A stretch of DNA of 64,000 nt, taken from assembly GCA_035628915.1 (NCBI GenBank), contig DASPIW010000005.1:124001-188000 (forward strand). The letters are read 5' to 3'. Every line of letters starts with the position of its first letter. Within the stretch, counting starts at the first letter, position 1. Position numbers and translations under genes: made by a program. Under the pieces are notes generated by a model. That model was not told the origin of the DNA. It searched no databases and worked only from the letters and a program-made list of their open reading frames with translations. This DNA comes from JARBUG01 sp035628915. GTDB lineage: Bacteria > Bacillota > Sulfobacillia > Symbiobacteriales > Symbiobacteriaceae. This document shows, piece by piece, positions 53,583 through 62,215 of this stretch.

Positions 53583-54586
53583 GCGCAGACAAACTCCTTG
53601 AACTAAAGCACGTCAGCCGCCACTTCCGCCAGGGCAAGCAGGATGTGGTCGCGGTCGATGACGTCTCCTGTGCCCTGAAGCGCCGGGAGATCATCTGCCT
53701 GGTCGGCGAATCCGGCTGCGGCAAGACTACCACGGGCAAAATCGCGGCCGGGCTGCTGGAGCCGACCTCAGGACAGGTGCTCTTTGAAGGCAAGGACATT
53801 GCCACGCTCAAAGGGAGCGAGTACGACCGGTTCCGACGCTCCGTGCAGATCGTGCACCAGGACCCCTTTGCGTCGCTGAACCCGGTGCGCACGATCCATC
53901 AAACCATGGTGGCGCCGCTGCTCTTTCACAAGCTCTGCCCCGACGAGCGGGCGGCTCGGCGCAAGGCCATCGAACTGCTGGAACTGGTCGATCTGACGCC
54001 GGCGGAAGAGATTCTGGACAAGTACCCGCACCAGCTCTCCGGCGGACAGCGCCAGCGGGTCTCCGTCGCCCGGGCCCTGACGGTCAACCCTTGTTTCATC
54101 GTCGCCGACGAGGCTGTCTCCATGGTCGACGTCTCCATCCGGGTCAGCCTGCTGAACATGCTGGCGCGGCTGAACCGGGAACTGGAGGTCAGCTTCCTCT
54201 TCATCACCCATGATCTCGCCCTGGCCCGCTACTTCGCGGCGGAAGGGCGCATTGGCGTCATGTACCTGGGCCGCATGGCGGAGATGGGCCCCACGCCTGA
54301 CGTGATCGAGCGCACGCTGCATCCGTACACCCGGGCCCTGCTGTCGGCCATTCCGGAGGCCGATCCCCGGCTGACCCGGTCCAAGGAGCGCATCAAGCTG
54401 CGCAGCGACGAAGTGCCGAGCCTGCTCCGCCTGCCCGGGGGCTGCTACTTCCACCCGCGCTGCCCCCACTTTGCAGCCGGGCGCTGCGACGGACAGGCCC
54501 CGGAGCTTCGTGAACTGGGGGCGGGCCATGAAGTGGCGTGCCACCTGGCAGAGGAACTGACGAACGTGATGGGGGAGATGGAATGA
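53579..54586 (+). CDS. Peptide ABC transporter ATPase (OppF-like)
   Basis: A 335-residue ATPase. Walker A GESGCGKTTTGKI, signature LSGGQRQRVSVARAL, and a Walker B that reads FIVADEAVSMVD instead of the usual DEPTSALD; catalytic glutamate is kept. The C-terminal cluster LPGGCYFHPRCPHFAAGRC is present. The frame is open upstream to 53480, but that lies in the previous gene. Translationally coupled on both sides (ATGA overlaps). Confidence 0.92.
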   Translation: MSADKLLELKHVSRHFRQGKQDVVAVDDVSCALKRREIICLVGESGCGKTTTGKIAAGLLEPTSGQVLFEGKDIATLKGSEYDRFRRSVQIVHQDPFASLNPVRTIHQTMVAPLLFHKLCPDERAARRKAIELLELVDLTPAEEILDKYPHQLSGGQRQRVSVARALTVNPCFIVADEAVSMVDVSIRVSLLNMLARLNRELEVSFLFITHDLALARYFAAEGRIGVMYLGRMAEMGPTPDVIERTLHPYTRALLSAIPEADPRLTRSKERIKLRSDEVPSLLRLPGGCYFHPRCPHFAAGRCDGQAPELRELGAGHEVACHLAEELTNVMGEME

Positions 54587-54765
54587 GCCCTGAAATCGGG
54601 CGGGCTGCCATGCGCATAGCCGCTTTCCCGACGCTGCTTTCGCTTGTGCTGCTCTTTGTGCTGGACCCGGGCACCGCAGAGTTCGCCATCTCAGGCTTCA
54701 CACTGGTTCTGGGTCTCCTGTTCATCGGCGCGCTGGCCCTGCTTGCCAGGCGCGGCGCATCGTAA
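54583..54765 (+). CDS. Small two-helix membrane protein in the peptide importer operon
   Basis: A 60-residue protein with two membrane helices (FPTLLSLVLLFVL and FTLVLGLLFIGALALLA). ATG 54583 overlaps the stop of the OppF-like gene by ATGA and has GGGGGAGA upstream, so it is translated with the importer. Not recognised. It may stabilise the permease or be a small accessory subunit. Confidence 0.65.
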   Translation: MSPEIGRAAMRIAAFPTLLSLVLLFVLDPGTAEFAISGFTLVLGLLFIGALALLARRGAS

Positions 54766-54830
54766 GGGCTTCCGCGAAGACCATCGCATCGCATATAGGG
54801 GTTTTTCACACAGGGAATGGAGGGTTCACT

Positions 54831-56633
54831 TTGCGCAGACGCGTTTTGGGCCTGATGTCTGCTGTGGTAGCGCTGGTGCTACTCCTGACTGCGTGTTCCG
54901 GCTCCGGCACCCCCAAACAAGAGCCCAAGACCCCGGAGCCCGCCCCCGCTGTCCAGCCGGCGAAGGAAGCCGTCTTCTACGGCGGCTGGCCCTACAACCT
55001 CCCGCCCAAGTCCAACTTCCAGTGGTACAGCACGGCCACCCTCGCCATGGGCGGCAGCCCTTACAACGAAATGATGATGAACCCGTTCGCCATGTATTAT
55101 TGGGACAGCGACACCTGGGAGCCCATGCTCGCCACCGACTGGAAGATGGACGCCGCCAAGAACGAAGTCACCCTCAACCTCCGCAAGGGCGTGAAGTGGT
55201 CTGACGGCAAGGACTTCAACGCCACCGACGTCATCAACACCTTGTCGATCCTGAAGGCCAACAGCCACGCGGTCTGGCGGTATGTCGACAAGGTCACCGC
55301 CACAAACGACCACCAGGTGGTCTTCCATCTGGGTCAGCCCTCGACCATCGCCCTGCGCTACATTCTGAAGACCCAGCCCGTTTCGAGCGCCGTGTACGGT
55401 GCGATCGCCAAGAAAGTGCAGGCGCTCTTCGACGCCGGCAAGGCCCCCACGTCCGAGGAAGTCAAGGCCGTCATGAAGGAGATGGACACGCTCCAGCCCA
55501 AGGAGTTCACCGTCACCGGCCCGTATAACATTGACCCCGCGACCATGACCGAAGCGCAGATGACCCTGAAGAAGGTCCCCACGGCCTGGCAGGCGCAGAC
55601 CGTGAAGTTCGACAAGATCGTCATCTACAACGGCGAGACTGCTGCCATCACCCCGCTGGTCCTGGACAAGAAGGTTGACTTCGCCACTCACGCCTTCCCG
55701 CCCGCGACGGAGAAGCAGATTCTTGCCCAGAACATCCGGGTGATCCGTTATCCGACTTACAGCGGCCCGTCCCTCTTCTTCAATATGAAGATCTATCCGC
55801 TGGACCGCAAGGAAGTTCGCCAGGCCATCGCCTACGCCGTCAACCGGAGCGAAAACGGCATGGTGGCCCTGAGCAGCTCGGGCGTGCCGGTCAAGTATAT
55901 GACCGGCTTCAGCGACAACCTGGTGAAGACCTGGATGAACCAGGCCGACATTCAGAAGCTGAATCAGTATGAGTACAATCCGACCAAGGGTGCGGAACTG
56001 CTCACGTCGATCGGCTTCAAGAAGGGCGCCGACGGCATTTGGGTGGACGATAAGGGCAAGCCGCTCTCCTTCGAGGTCCACGTGCCTTCGGACTACGCCG
56101 ACTGGAGCGCTTCGGCCGAGAACGCCGTGCAGCAGCTGAACAAGTTCGGCATCAAGGCCGTGGTGCGCGGCGTGCCGTCCAGCCAGGCGCCGACCGACAT
56201 CAACCAGGGCAAGTTCCAGATCGGCTTCCGCCTCTTCGGCTCCAGCGTGCCGCATCCGTCCTTCGGCTTCACGGCTGACCTGGTGACCTACAACCAGGCG
56301 CAGCATGCCAACAAGACGGAGCTCCCCGGCCAGAACTACCCGCTCAAGCAGAAGTGGAGCGGCGGCGACATCGACTTCAACGCCATGATCACCGAGTCGG
56401 CGGCGGGCCTCGACGTCGCCAAGCAGAAGGAGATCATCGGCAAGACGGCCCTGGCGTTAAACGAGCTGATGCCCATCGTGCCCCTTTACGAGCGGTACAC
56501 CAACAGCCCGGCGCTGGAGAACGTCCACGTGACCGGCTGGCCGAAGGACGGCGACCCGATCCTGAAGAACGGCGGCGGCGACAACTTCGTCACGCTGATG
56601 ATCCTGACCGGTAAGCTGTCTCCGGCGAAGTAG
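54831..56633 (+). CDS. Peptide ABC transporter substrate-binding lipoprotein (OppA/DppA-like)
   Basis: A 600-residue family-5 solute-binding protein. Signal peptide with lipobox LLTACSGSG, then a proline-rich linker. LNLRKGVKWSDGKDFNATDV is the family signature, and AIAYAVNRSENGMVAL the second-lobe motif. It is anchored to the outer face of the membrane and delivers peptide to the permeases encoded just upstream. TTG 54831 follows GGAGGG. Ligand inferred from context: murein peptides or muropeptides. Confidence 0.9.
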   Translation: MRRRVLGLMSAVVALVLLLTACSGSGTPKQEPKTPEPAPAVQPAKEAVFYGGWPYNLPPKSNFQWYSTATLAMGGSPYNEMMMNPFAMYYWDSDTWEPMLATDWKMDAAKNEVTLNLRKGVKWSDGKDFNATDVINTLSILKANSHAVWRYVDKVTATNDHQVVFHLGQPSTIALRYILKTQPVSSAVYGAIAKKVQALFDAGKAPTSEEVKAVMKEMDTLQPKEFTVTGPYNIDPATMTEAQMTLKKVPTAWQAQTVKFDKIVIYNGETAAITPLVLDKKVDFATHAFPPATEKQILAQNIRVIRYPTYSGPSLFFNMKIYPLDRKEVRQAIAYAVNRSENGMVALSSSGVPVKYMTGFSDNLVKTWMNQADIQKLNQYEYNPTKGAELLTSIGFKKGADGIWVDDKGKPLSFEVHVPSDYADWSASAENAVQQLNKFGIKAVVRGVPSSQAPTDINQGKFQIGFRLFGSSVPHPSFGFTADLVTYNQAQHANKTELPGQNYPLKQKWSGGDIDFNAMITESAAGLDVAKQKEIIGKTALALNELMPIVPLYERYTNSPALENVHVTGWPKDGDPILKNGGGDNFVTLMILTGKLSPAK

Positions 56634-56646
56634 TGTTTGCATGATG

Positions 56647-56684
56647 AAAACCCGCCCCGGCCGTTATGGCTGGGGCGGGCGTTT
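56647..56684. terminator. Bidirectional terminator
   Basis: Stem CCCGCCCCGGCC / GGCTGGGGCGGG with AAAA before and GTTTCT after, between the importer operon and convergent nagZ. Confidence 0.8.
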
Positions 56685-56699
56685 CTGTGTCTTCATGAC

Positions 56700-58247
56700 T
56701 CAGATTGTGACGGGCAGGCGGCCGGTGGCAGGCAGCTCTCCGAGCAGGATGCGAACGGCGGCCTCTGAGACCCGGGGCCGGTCTTCGTAAGTGACCAGGT
56801 ATGTGCCGGCGTTTGGGAGAACCCGCAGGTCATATGGGCTCCGCTGGGCGACGATGGCGGTGCGCGGGTTCGCGGTGAGGACCGCGTCTGCCAGGGCAGC
56901 CTGTGCGGGCCAATGGGTGGCGGCAAAGGTGCCGACCACCAAGGCCTGGCACCGGGCAGCCAGCTCGCTGGCCTGAGTGATTTGGGCGGAGGTGGGCTCA
57001 CGATCCACCACCAGCAGTTCTGCCCTTGGGATCAGCTTGCGCACTGCCCCTGCGAGGGCTGGTTCAGGCCCGCCCTTTTCTTCGGCCAGCGACTGGGCCG
57101 CGGCCCGGCAGACCACGACACCGAGCCCGTGCGGGCTAAGCGGCAGGAGATGCTTGTCGTCTTTGACGAGCGTGACTGCGGCAGCTGCGATGGTATTGGC
57201 CAACTCCTGGTGCTCAGGCCCTGCGAGAATGGTGAGCGGCTGCTGCTGCGCCCTGGCCACGGTGTCCCGGGCGCTTCTAATGCGCGTGAGGGCCTCTTCG
57301 ACCCGTCCGGCGGGAATCTCCCCGGAGGCGATGGCATCTTTCAGCGCTGCGACCGTCGCCGATTGGGTCTCCGCGGTATGGGAGACGAGGACCAGGTCTG
57401 CCCCGGCCTTGACGGCCTCAACGGCGGCGGCCACGGTGCCGAATCCATTGGCGATCGCCTTCATCTCCATGCAGTCGGTGATAATCAGGCCGCCGAAGCC
57501 CAGCCGCTCCCGCAGGAGGCCGGTCAGCACCGACCGGGAGAGCGTGGCGGGCCGCGCCGGGTCGGGCTCGTAGGCGGGGAAGACCACGTGCGCTGTCATG
57601 ATGGCGCCCACCTCGGCTGCGATGGCAGCCCGGAACGGCACGAGTTCCACTGCATCCAGGCGGTCCCGGTCGTGGGCGACCGTGGGCAGGGCAAGGTGTG
57701 AGTCGACGGCGGTGTCGCCGTGGCCTGGGAAGTGCTTGCCGCAGGCGAGCACACCGGCTGCCTGGTAGCCCCGGACGGCTGCAGCACCGAGCCCCGCCAC
57801 CAGGCGCGGGTCCTCGCCGTAGGAACGCACCCCGATGACGGGGTTCTGCGGGTTGTTGTTGACGTCGAGCACCGGCGCCAGGTTCATGTTGATGCCCAGC
57901 GCCAGCAGTTCGTGGCCGACCGCGAGGGCGGCAGCGTGGGCCAGTTCGGGGCTGCGGGCGGCGCCCAGCGCCATGTTCCCGGGAAAGTCCGTCCCGGCGA
58001 TGCCGCTGAGCCGTGCAACGATGCCGCCTTCCTGGTCGGTGGCGATCAGCAGGGGCAGGCCGTCGGCGGAGAGCGCCTGCAGGTTGGCCGTCAGGCGGTG
58101 GATCTGTTCCGGGAATTGTAGGTTGCGGCTGAACAGGATGATACTGCAGAGCCCGTCCCGGCGCACCTGGCGGGCGAAGTCGTCCGGAAGGGCGGCGCCC
58201 TGGAAGCCGGCCATCACCAGTTGACCGGCGTACTTCGAAAGGTCCAT
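56700..58247 (-). CDS. nagZ: Beta-N-acetylglucosaminidase NagZ (GH3)
   Basis: A 515-residue GH3 enzyme. The NagZ catalytic loop KHFPGHGDTAVDSH (with the Asp-His acid/base dyad) and the nucleophile aspartate in IITDCMEMKAI are present. A C-terminal GH3 second domain of about 170 residues follows, as in B. subtilis NagZ. No signal peptide is seen, so it acts in the cytosol, unlike the secreted Bacillus enzyme. It splits GlcNAc from MurNAc-peptides or anhydro-muropeptides. ATG 58247 has AGGAGGAG upstream, and a near-perfect NagR-like operator lies 32 bases before it. Confidence 0.93.
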   Translation of the reverse strand: MDLSKYAGQLVMAGFQGAALPDDFARQVRRDGLCSIILFSRNLQFPEQIHRLTANLQALSADGLPLLIATDQEGGIVARLSGIAGTDFPGNMALGAARSPELAHAAALAVGHELLALGINMNLAPVLDVNNNPQNPVIGVRSYGEDPRLVAGLGAAAVRGYQAAGVLACGKHFPGHGDTAVDSHLALPTVAHDRDRLDAVELVPFRAAIAAEVGAIMTAHVVFPAYEPDPARPATLSRSVLTGLLRERLGFGGLIITDCMEMKAIANGFGTVAAAVEAVKAGADLVLVSHTAETQSATVAALKDAIASGEIPAGRVEEALTRIRSARDTVARAQQQPLTILAGPEHQELANTIAAAAVTLVKDDKHLLPLSPHGLGVVVCRAAAQSLAEEKGGPEPALAGAVRKLIPRAELLVVDREPTSAQITQASELAARCQALVVGTFAATHWPAQAALADAVLTANPRTAIVAQRSPYDLRVLPNAGTYLVTYEDRPRVSEAAVRILLGELPATGRLPVTI

Positions 58248-58278
58248 ATCGTCTCCTCCTGACCGGGTCAAGTCGCCA

Positions 58279-58296
58279 ATGTGGTATAGACCACTT
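58279..58296. promoter_or_regulatory. NagR/DasR-like operator of nagZ
   Basis: ATGTGGTATAGACCACTT, whose core GTGGTATAGACCAC has five-base inverted arms (GTGGT / ACCAC). It is the best operator match in the window and closely resembles operator 1 beside the kinase-repressor gene. Confidence 0.75.
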
Positions 58297-58413
58297 CGGT
58301 GTCCGGCGGTCGTTGTCCTCTATCCGAAGATCCTTCATGCAAAATTCCGGCGACCGCTTGGTGATCGTGTAATTCACACGCGACAAGGTCAACATAAGGA
58401 CCGGGAAGGAGTG

Positions 58414-58641
58414 GTGAGAACAGTGAAAGTAACGCCCGATACGCTGGTGAGCGAAATCCTGGAGGCCAGGCCGGACGCTGCGCAGATTTTCGCTAAGTAC
58501 GGCGTCGCGCTGGATGTGGAGTGCCCGGGCGTCCTGGATAACCCCCTCGATCTCTGCGAGACCATGTGTGCCATCCGAGACTTTGAGGCGTTCATGAAGG
58601 ATCTGCAGGCGTTCATGGAGTCGGCGCCTGAGAATCACTGA
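58414..58641 (+). CDS. DUF1858-domain protein
   Basis: About 75 residues that are one DUF1858 domain: VTPDTLVSEILEARPDAAQI, FAKYGVALDVECPGV, and LDLCETMC. The domain resembles the N-terminal part of the ScdA/RIC family and the cysteine-paired domains found with hybrid-cluster or sulfur-metabolism proteins. It has three cysteines. Function unknown. GTG 58414 or GTG 58423 can be the start; GGGAAGGAG lies just upstream. A terminator follows. Confidence 0.75.
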   Translation: MRTVKVTPDTLVSEILEARPDAAQIFAKYGVALDVECPGVLDNPLDLCETMCAIRDFEAFMKDLQAFMESAPENH

Positions 58642-58647
58642 GGCCGG

Positions 58648-58676
58648 CGCCCTGGTGGTGACACCGGGGCGTTTGC
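58648..58676 (+). terminator. Terminator after the DUF1858 gene
   Basis: Stem GCCCTGGTG / CACCGGGGC (one G-T pair) with loop GTGA, followed by GTTTG. Confidence 0.6.
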
Positions 58677-58713
58677 TTGTGAAGGGGTATGACGGCCAAT
58701 TGACGGAATGGTG

Positions 58714-58721
58714 CATACACT
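58714..58721 (+). promoter_or_regulatory. Sigma-E-like -10 element of yhbH
   Basis: CATACACT is a full match to the -10 consensus of mother-cell sigma-E promoters. It lies 53 bases before the yhbH start. The -35 region (58693-58700, CGGCCAAT) is only a partial match. yhbH of B. subtilis is in the sigma-E regulon. Confidence 0.5.
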
Positions 58722-58773
58722 GTACCAAGACACCTGATCATAGGCGCCTAAACTATGAGGGGAGGGAAGCGCT

Positions 58774-58925
58774 ATGGTATCGACATCACAGCATGACTGG
58801 AGCCTGCATCGTAAAGGGCCCCAGGACCAGGCAAGGCACAACGAAAAGATCAAGGAAGCCATCAAGGAGAACCTGCCGGAGATCATCGCCGAAGAGTCAA
58901 TCATCACGTCGGACGGGACGAAGGT
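58774..58925 (+). CDS. yhbH: YhbH (DUF444) sporulation protein, N-terminal fragment, interrupted
   Basis: First 50-51 codons of yhbH: DWSLHRKGPQDQARHNEKI, AIKENLPEIIAEESII, TSDGTKV. This is the conserved start of the sporulation protein YhbH. After GTK-V (58921-58925) the frame leaves the family and continues as unrelated sequence to 59112. The family sequence resumes in the same reading frame at 62768 with VKVPIRSLEEYRFRF. ATG 58774 has GAGGGGAGGGAAG upstream and a sigma-E-like promoter before it. Confidence 0.85.
58921..58925. repeat. Left junction (attL) of element 1
   Basis: AAGGT, also found at 62771-62775. The most likely crossover dinucleotide is GT at 58924-58925 matched with GT at 62768-62769, because that join keeps the VKVPIR motif of YhbH. 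AAGGT/AAGGT would also keep the frame but shorten the protein by two residues. Confidence 0.5.
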
Positions 58926-58991
58926 TCACGATCTACAGCCGGTGTTGCATACTAAAAACTGTAATCGCTGGTTATGGGAGGATGACCCTGA

Positions 58992-60587
58992 ATGCCTGCA
59001 TACAAGGAGATTCGGCCGAATGCGGTCGCCATCTACATACGCTGGTCGACCGATGAGCAGACAGAAGGCACCACCCTGGAGACGCAGAAGGAGCGTTGCA
59101 GCCTCTACTTGAGGTCTCAGGGCTGGAACGTCACTGACGAGTTCATATTCATCGATGACGGCTACAGCGGGGGAAGCCTGGATAGGCCGGCTCTGTCGCG
59201 GCTGCGTCAAATGGTAAGGGAGGGGAGGGTCGACTGCGTCGTGACCTACAGTCTGGATCGCCTCTCCCGCAGCGTAGCCGATACCGTGACCCTGGTGCAG
59301 AGCGAGTGGCTGGCCAAGTGCGTTTACCGGAGCGCCAGCCAACCGATCAGCACGGATGACGGCAACCCGACGGGCCAGCTCATCTTCAACATCCTGGCCT
59401 CGTTTGCCGAGTTCGAACGGGCGCTCATTCGGGAGCGGACCCATAGCGGGCACGTCAGGCGGGCCAAAGAGGGCAAGTACCCTGGCGGCAAGAAGCCCCC
59501 CTACGGATACCGTCGTGACGGAAAGGGCTCTCTGGTTATCGATTCCGTTGGCGAGGACGGGACGCTGCAAGGTGCAGCCGCCGTGGTTCGTCAGATGTTT
59601 GAGATGGCGACTACAGGCCCTCTTGGGCAAGGACCGTCGGTAATCGCCCGGGCCCTGGTCGAGGAGGGGGCTCCATCCCCGACAGGAGGCCCGTGGTGGA
59701 TGCACGTTGTCGCACGAATTCTCCAAAACCCTGTGTATTGCGGGCACCTCGTGTATGGGCGGCTTCCGGTCAACCCGGCGCATAGACGAGACAAAACGGC
59801 GCCGCATCGCCTTCGAGGACAGAAGCCTCTGGTCGAGCTGGAAGGGGTAGTTCCTGCAATCGTGGAAGTGGAGACCTGGAACAAGGCACAGCAGTTGTTT
59901 CGGGAGCGGTCCCAGATATGTCGCAAGGGCCTCCAATCTCGGAATCGAAGCCTGTTGACGAGCATTGCCCGCTGCAAGTGTGGGGGACCACTCTCCGTTT
60001 TCTACGACAGGGTGAAGACTCGGTACTACCGCTGCACGAGAAACTTCCAGAGTGCCGATGGTTGCGGCTATGTCCCCGGGATGCTGAATGCCGACAAGAT
60101 GGAACAAGCCGTTGTGAAGGCCATCAAGGAACGCTACGGATCACCTGAACTGCGTCGGGCAGCTGTCATCATGGCGAAGGCGGAGCGAGAAAGCGGAGAG
60201 CACCAGGCAAATTGCCAGCGTGCGATAACCGAAATAGACCGCCGGCTTCAGGAGATTGATGCAGACTTGGCACGTGTTCGCCGGGCGGCCAGGCGCGGTG
60301 AGATTCAGTTGGCCACCTTTGAAGAGCTGCGGATTGATGCTGAGACCGAGCGACAAGAGCTACAGGCGGAACGGGCGGAGCGGGAGAAGGCACTGGAGCA
60401 AGTTCGCACCATCGAAACATCCTTGTCCGACTGGGAGGCTCTCATGGTGCAGGTTGACATGTGGGATGATCTGGAGGTCAATAGTCAACGTGACATTCTA
60501 TACGGCCTTTTGCGAAGCATCACGATGTATCGTCAGAAAGGGAGCAACGATGCGCCGGAGATTGACCTAGTTTGGGAGACTCCTTAG
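58992..60587 (+). CDS. Large serine recombinase of element 1
   Basis: A 531-residue site-specific recombinase. Resolvase domain: IYIRWSTDEQTEG with nucleophile Ser19, DRLSRSVADT, and LASFAEFERALIRERT. Recombinase domain from about 155 (GKKPPYGYRRDGKG). Zinc ribbon: CKCGGPLSVF then YYRCTRNFQSADGCGY. A long coiled coil (about 395-480) follows, typical of excision-controlled large serine integrases. The gene starts 66 bases inside the left junction. All catalytic residues seem intact, so the element should be mobile or excisable. ATG 58992 has GGGAGGATG upstream. Confidence 0.92.
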   Translation: MPAYKEIRPNAVAIYIRWSTDEQTEGTTLETQKERCSLYLRSQGWNVTDEFIFIDDGYSGGSLDRPALSRLRQMVREGRVDCVVTYSLDRLSRSVADTVTLVQSEWLAKCVYRSASQPISTDDGNPTGQLIFNILASFAEFERALIRERTHSGHVRRAKEGKYPGGKKPPYGYRRDGKGSLVIDSVGEDGTLQGAAAVVRQMFEMATTGPLGQGPSVIARALVEEGAPSPTGGPWWMHVVARILQNPVYCGHLVYGRLPVNPAHRRDKTAPHRLRGQKPLVELEGVVPAIVEVETWNKAQQLFRERSQICRKGLQSRNRSLLTSIARCKCGGPLSVFYDRVKTRYYRCTRNFQSADGCGYVPGMLNADKMEQAVVKAIKERYGSPELRRAAVIMAKAERESGEHQANCQRAITEIDRRLQEIDADLARVRRAARRGEIQLATFEELRIDAETERQELQAERAEREKALEQVRTIETSLSDWEALMVQVDMWDDLEVNSQRDILYGLLRSITMYRQKGSNDAPEIDLVWETP

Positions 60588-60651
60588 GGTTTTCTGACGT
60601 GGCTGTCTGCACACAGGCCGCTAGTTGCGCCGGCATACCTGCAAAAACATC

Positions 60652-60682
60652 AAAGCCGAGGAGCGTGCATTCCTCGGCTTTG
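60652..60682 (+). terminator. Terminator of the recombinase gene
   Basis: Stem AAAGCCGAGGA / TCCTCGGCTTT, 65 bases after the recombinase stop. Confidence 0.75.
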
Positions 60683-60780
60683 CGCTACCATCCGGCTCGG
60701 TTCTGCCGGGCAGTTGGATAGGGGCAGCATCTTCTGTCCACTTTCCTCAGCTCGTCAGGATGGATCTAGGTTCGGATTTG

Positions 60781-61098
60781 CTAGGTCACGCGATTGCTAG
60801 TGGAGGACCAACATTGATCGATGAGCCGTCGACAGGCTACGGGATCGCCATGGTGATCGAGAAGTCCCTGGAGCAGTCTAGTCGCTTCGGGCATGAACTC
60901 ACCCTTCTCCCAGTCGAAAGGCGCCCACTGGAGGTCGCTAAACACTCCCGGGTTGCGAGCGTGAACGTCAACCACAAGCCTTTCAACGTCCAACGGAAAG
61001 GGATGTAGTCCGCAAACCACCGTACCCGTAACTGGATGATCGTACGGTCCTCCAGATGACAAAGTCCTACCTCCCCAGTCCATCCGAATGAGGCTCAT
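60781..61098 (-). CDS. Hypothetical protein of element 1 (about 105 aa)
   Basis: A soluble protein (TVVCGLHPFPLDVERLVVDV, GVFSDLQWAPFDWEKGEF, HGDPVACRRLIDQCW). Not recognised. Its start overlaps the end of the membrane-protein gene upstream (ATG 61098 or ATG 61083), so the two are likely cotranscribed. It is cargo of the element; a protective pair is possible but not shown. Confidence 0.5.
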   Translation of the reverse strand: MSLIRMDWGGRTLSSGGPYDHPVTGTVVCGLHPFPLDVERLVVDVHARNPGVFSDLQWAPFDWEKGEFMPEATRLLQGLLDHHGDPVACRRLIDQCWSSTSNRVT

Positions 61099-61531
61099 CC
61101 TTCGCAGGGAGGCGCCGCTTGGAGAAAATCTGGTCAGCCCCAAAACATGCGACCAGAGCAGCCCCAGCACCCCACGGGCCTAGCAGGGGCGAGGCGGCCA
61201 AGGGGACCAAAATTGCGGGAATCCAGCCGCGCTTCAGGATCCGTCGCAAAACCCACCATGTAAGCAGACAAGCCAGAGAAAGCGAACAATAACCGATTCC
61301 GAACACTGGAACTGCTATTAGCCAATACGCTGCACCCTCGCGCAGGCGATCTGGGTCAGCCCACATGACATAGCCAGCTGCAAGCCACCCGCAGACGATC
61401 GACATACCCACCAGTGTCCAGATACAACCACTCCAGCGAATGCTACCGGCTTCATCCCGATCAACATAGCCTACCAACACAAGCAATACAGCAATTACGA
61501 TCGACACAGCTATTGCGAGCATGACAACCAC
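61067..61531 (-). CDS. Four-helix membrane protein of element 1
   Basis: A 154-residue membrane protein with about four helices (AIAVSIVIAVLLVLVGYV, IWTLVGMSIVCGWLAAGYV, YWLIAVPVFGIGYCSLSL, ILVPLAASPLLGPWGAGAAL). Lower GC at silent sites than the chromosomal genes fits acquired DNA. Not recognised. The next gene overlaps its end. Confidence 0.6.
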   Translation of the reverse strand: MVVMLAIAVSIVIAVLLVLVGYVDRDEAGSIRWSGCIWTLVGMSIVCGWLAAGYVMWADPDRLREGAAYWLIAVPVFGIGYCSLSLACLLTWWVLRRILKRGWIPAILVPLAASPLLGPWGAGAALVACFGADQIFSKRRLPAKDEPHSDGLGR

Positions 61532-61539
61532 TCCCGTTG

Positions 61540-62180
61540 TGTCTCAGTGTTTTCTGAGTACAGGAAGTTAGGTCTGGACTGGAGTTCTGCTTTTGTCGCC
61601 TTTCGGCTCAAGGTTACCATAACGTCCAGCGCCAAACCACAGGTTAACGATAATAACCGACCGAACTGCAGTGACAAAACAAAGACCATGGGTAGTCATA
61701 GACTTCTGCCATCACTCAGCGTCTCGGAGCCCTCTCAAGTCACGGGAAACTGTGCCGGGGCGTTCTCACCTTCACGGTATGAAGATAAAGGAGGGTGTCA
61801 TTCGGGTTCTAAGCCTAGTGGCACTTGTGTCAGGGAAGGTGTCGTTTCGGGACGAGTACGGTGTCATGGTCTGGCTAGAACCATGTGGGGCAAGGACCGG
61901 GAGAGGTGTCATCCTCCCACCGCACCGGTTGCGCAGTGATGAAGAGGGTACGACGACAAGCCTCTATTCCTTGTCCCCCATAACCTCAGCCGTGGGCCGT
62001 CGTGAACGCCGATCACCAAAATTGTGGGTCGAGGGCCATCAAACCGAAGGGGGCGTACAATCAGCCGGTCCGGGCGGCAGGGGAGACCACTCTGCCCTCA
62101 GGCCGTCAAGGGCGGGAATCCTGCCTAGGTCTCAAGCGGCAAGACCCTTGACTACCTGCCGTCAGCGTGGGGCACGACAA
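61540..62180. other. Region without a supported gene; possible structured RNA at its right part
   Basis: Open frames here (61671-62345 plus) look non-coding. Between 62105 and 62152 an 8-base stem GTCAAGGG / CCCTTGAC encloses two further hairpins (GGCGGGAATCCTGCC and GGTCT / AGACC), and a terminator-like hairpin follows at 62184. GGTGTCAT or GGTGTCGT also recurs four times between 61790 and 61915 on the plus strand. A small non-coding RNA is possible. Confidence 0.3.
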
Positions 62181-62183
62181 TTA

Positions 62184-62215
62184 GGGCGGCCCCGCCAGGT
62201 ATGGCGGGACCGCCC
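62184..62215. terminator. Strong hairpin, probable terminator
   Basis: GGGCGGCCCCGCC / GGCGGGACCGCCC with one mismatch and loop AGGTAT, followed by ACATTT on the plus strand and TAATTG on the minus strand. It lies just after the 61-residue minus-strand gene. Confidence 0.6.

Noticed and set aside
58926..59112. Continuation of the yhbH reading frame into the element (to 59112)
   Set aside because: The residues after TSDGTKV do not match YhbH and overlap the recombinase gene start; they are read-through of the interrupted frame.
61790..61915. Recurring GGTGTCAT/GGTGTCGT, considered as CRISPR-like or iteron repeats
   Set aside because: Four short copies at irregular spacing without conserved flanks; no array and no cas or rep gene.
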